A stretch of DNA of 64,000 nt from Lobosporangium transversale. Lineage: Eukaryota > Mortierellomycota > Mortierellomycetes > Mortierellales > Mortierellaceae. The notes under the pieces are model-generated. The model saw nothing but the letters and a program-made list of their open reading frames with translations, ran no database searches and was not told where the DNA came from. The DNA is taken from the NCBI RefSeq assembly GCF_002105155.1, contig NW_019028986.1, positions 62,001 to 126,000 on the forward strand, read 5' to 3'. Numbering within the stretch: the stretch's first letter is position 1; each line of letters opens with the position of its first letter. Of the stretch, positions 62,763 through 64,000 are shown one piece after another. The translations under genes and the position numbers were made by a program.

Positions 62763-63608
62763 TTAATAGTCTAACACCAAACAAAGAAGAGCGCGATTAT
62801 TCCAAACACAAGAACAAGGCTGCTGTAATGACCTGACGAAGATACAGCCATCATTCGACGGGTCGAATGAAGCCTCAACTTCGAACTCTTTTAACAGCTC
62901 CATGACTGCCGGCTTGATCTTGGGAATGCCACCCAAAGAATGTTTTCCTCTGCCTACAATTATTTTCAGCTTCTTCTCCTTGTCCTCGATAAACCCTATC
63001 ATTCGCTCTTGCGTATAATATTCAGCTTCATCAACCCTGAGACCATGTAAATCCATCTTGTCTAGTGGCAAATGAGCATTGTTGGCTACGGAAAACATGA
63101 ATATAAAAAATTAATATGTGAGTTTTATCTGAAGGAAAAAACAAAAAAAATATATATATATATATAATATTTACCTTTATATATTTTTTTCGCTGCTTCG
63201 CAATTGTACTGTACATATCCATTAGGTGCCTATGCCCCTGTGCTATTATAGAAAATTCTGATACATAAAAACATTTTGATCAAGAAGGATCATCAATTGT
63301 CCAGTAGAAAAATAAATATAAAAAAGCAAAAAGGATGGGCGAACATGTAATACACGTGTACCATCCGCTTCAGCACCGCCTTTTTCTGATAGCTTGATGA
63401 ACTTTTGCTCTTCGAAACAACACTTTTTTGCCAACTATTTCCAACAAGGCGACAAGATACCATTAAAATTAAAAAAAAAAATTGGAACTGCTCCGAGATA
63501 TACACATTGGACAAAGTCTTATATATCTCCCTGTATTATAATACAATAATATCTCTTCAATTGGCCACCTACCTCCCGAAGTTCTTGAACTTCTGGTCCG
63601 TAATCCAT
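62763..63608 (-). CDS. DUF1771 and Smr-domain protein, paralogue 2
   Basis: Exons complement(join(62763..63085,63175..63229,63354..63434,63573..63608)), 164 residues. The start is MDYGPEVQELRE. Two alternative donors for exon 2 exist; the one after ACACGT is chosen because the acceptor at 63230 has a TAG directly before it and only phase 0 works. Matching pieces to paralogue 1 are VQYNCEAAKKIYK against IQYNNKAKDIVFK, DKMDLHGLRVDEAEYYTQER, and IIVGRGKHSLGGIPKIKPAV. The Smr loop keeps the typical VGRGKHS with His, unlike paralogue 1. The C-terminus (SLQQPCSCVWNNRALLCLVL) is unlike the family and may be recent read-through. The two genes lie head to tail, 243 bp apart. Confidence 0.8.
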
Positions 63609-64000
63609 TGTATGAACAAAAGTAAAAAAGAAAAGAGAGAGAGAGAGGAAGGGTTCAACAGTAACAGAACAAAGTAGGAATACATGCGTGCAAATGAATG
63701 TGCGTGGAGATGAATGATAAAAAAAAAGGGGTAAAGTGAACGTTATTATATAAGAATGAGGAAAGCAATGCACCGAAGCCTTTTTTACTTCGCCAATTTT
63801 TTTAAAGACACATCTGCTGTGCTCCCACCCTACGAATGGATGAAAAAGAAAATAAACTCCAGCCCCTGGAATAAAAAGTTTAGCTAAGCGTGAACATGCT
63901 CCGTCGTCTGGAGGCGGGTAGGTGTTCCAGCGTTGGCATGAGGACAATGGCCGGGCTGAAGACGAATATGAATTCCCATCCTCCAGTGCTATTAAGGGAA
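63609..64000. other. Upstream region of Smr paralogue 2 and window edge
   Basis: Promoter region with a GA-rich run at 63633-63650. From about 63830 to the window edge the minus strand is open and G/C-richer (SSCQRWNTYPPPDDGACSRL), which may be the end of a gene that continues beyond 64000. This cannot be settled from the window. Confidence 0.4.

Overview
The window is nuclear DNA of a filamentous fungus, most likely an early-diverging (Mucoromycota/Mortierellomycota-type) lineage. Genes carry many short GT-AG introns, long A/T homopolymers sit in introns and spacers, and core gene families are clearly fungal. They include an NDR kinase of the Cbk1/Orb6 type and an Itc1-type ISWI subunit. An alkylglycerol monooxygenase and a family of Sel1-repeat proteins with a shared N-terminal domain are not typical of yeasts or common Dikarya. 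The genus is an inference; nothing in the sequence proves it. I worked out exon structures by hand from splice sites, reading-frame phase and protein family patterns.

Layout. 1-3.35 kb: 3' end of MED21 (+) facing a PEX11-like gene (-). 3.4-15.1 kb: an accessory block with three Sel1-repeat loci on the minus strand (A intact but with a cut-short last repeat, B intact, C a pseudogene). Around them are a pair of diverged 0.7-kb repeats, a MITE with TA target sites, a relic of a second gene family and a B/C segmental duplication. 15.6-34.2 kb: ordinary genes. These are alkylglycerol monooxygenase (+), a BSD-domain protein (-), the NDR kinase (+), a membrane-anchored kelch protein (-), the GTPase DRG2 (-) and the microtubule plus-end protein EB1 (-). 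36.3-42.4 kb: a second accessory block with a decayed gene of the family seen as a relic at 8.5 kb, Sel1 gene D (-) and a fragment of a further Sel1 gene. 43.1-63.6 kb: a conserved, chromatin-rich stretch. It holds histone H1 (-), ITC1/ACF1 (+), a RING-CH membrane E3 ligase (-), the mRNA export adaptor ALYREF/Yra1 (-), EMC6 (+), RBBP4/MSI1 (-), an RNF34-like E3 ligase (-) and two tandem Smr-domain paralogues (-).

How the genes relate. The conserved genes act in separate core processes: transcription, chromatin, mRNA export, protein insertion, polarity and microtubules. Their closeness does not imply an operon. H1/ITC1, BSD/kinase and ALYREF/EMC6 are divergent pairs that share upstream regions. 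The two accessory blocks share one ancestral unit (a hypothetical gene, a Sel1 gene and an unidentified decayed gene) that has been copied, truncated and mutated. This is the most unusual biology in the window. I see no tRNA, rRNA or CRISPR array and no intact transposase.
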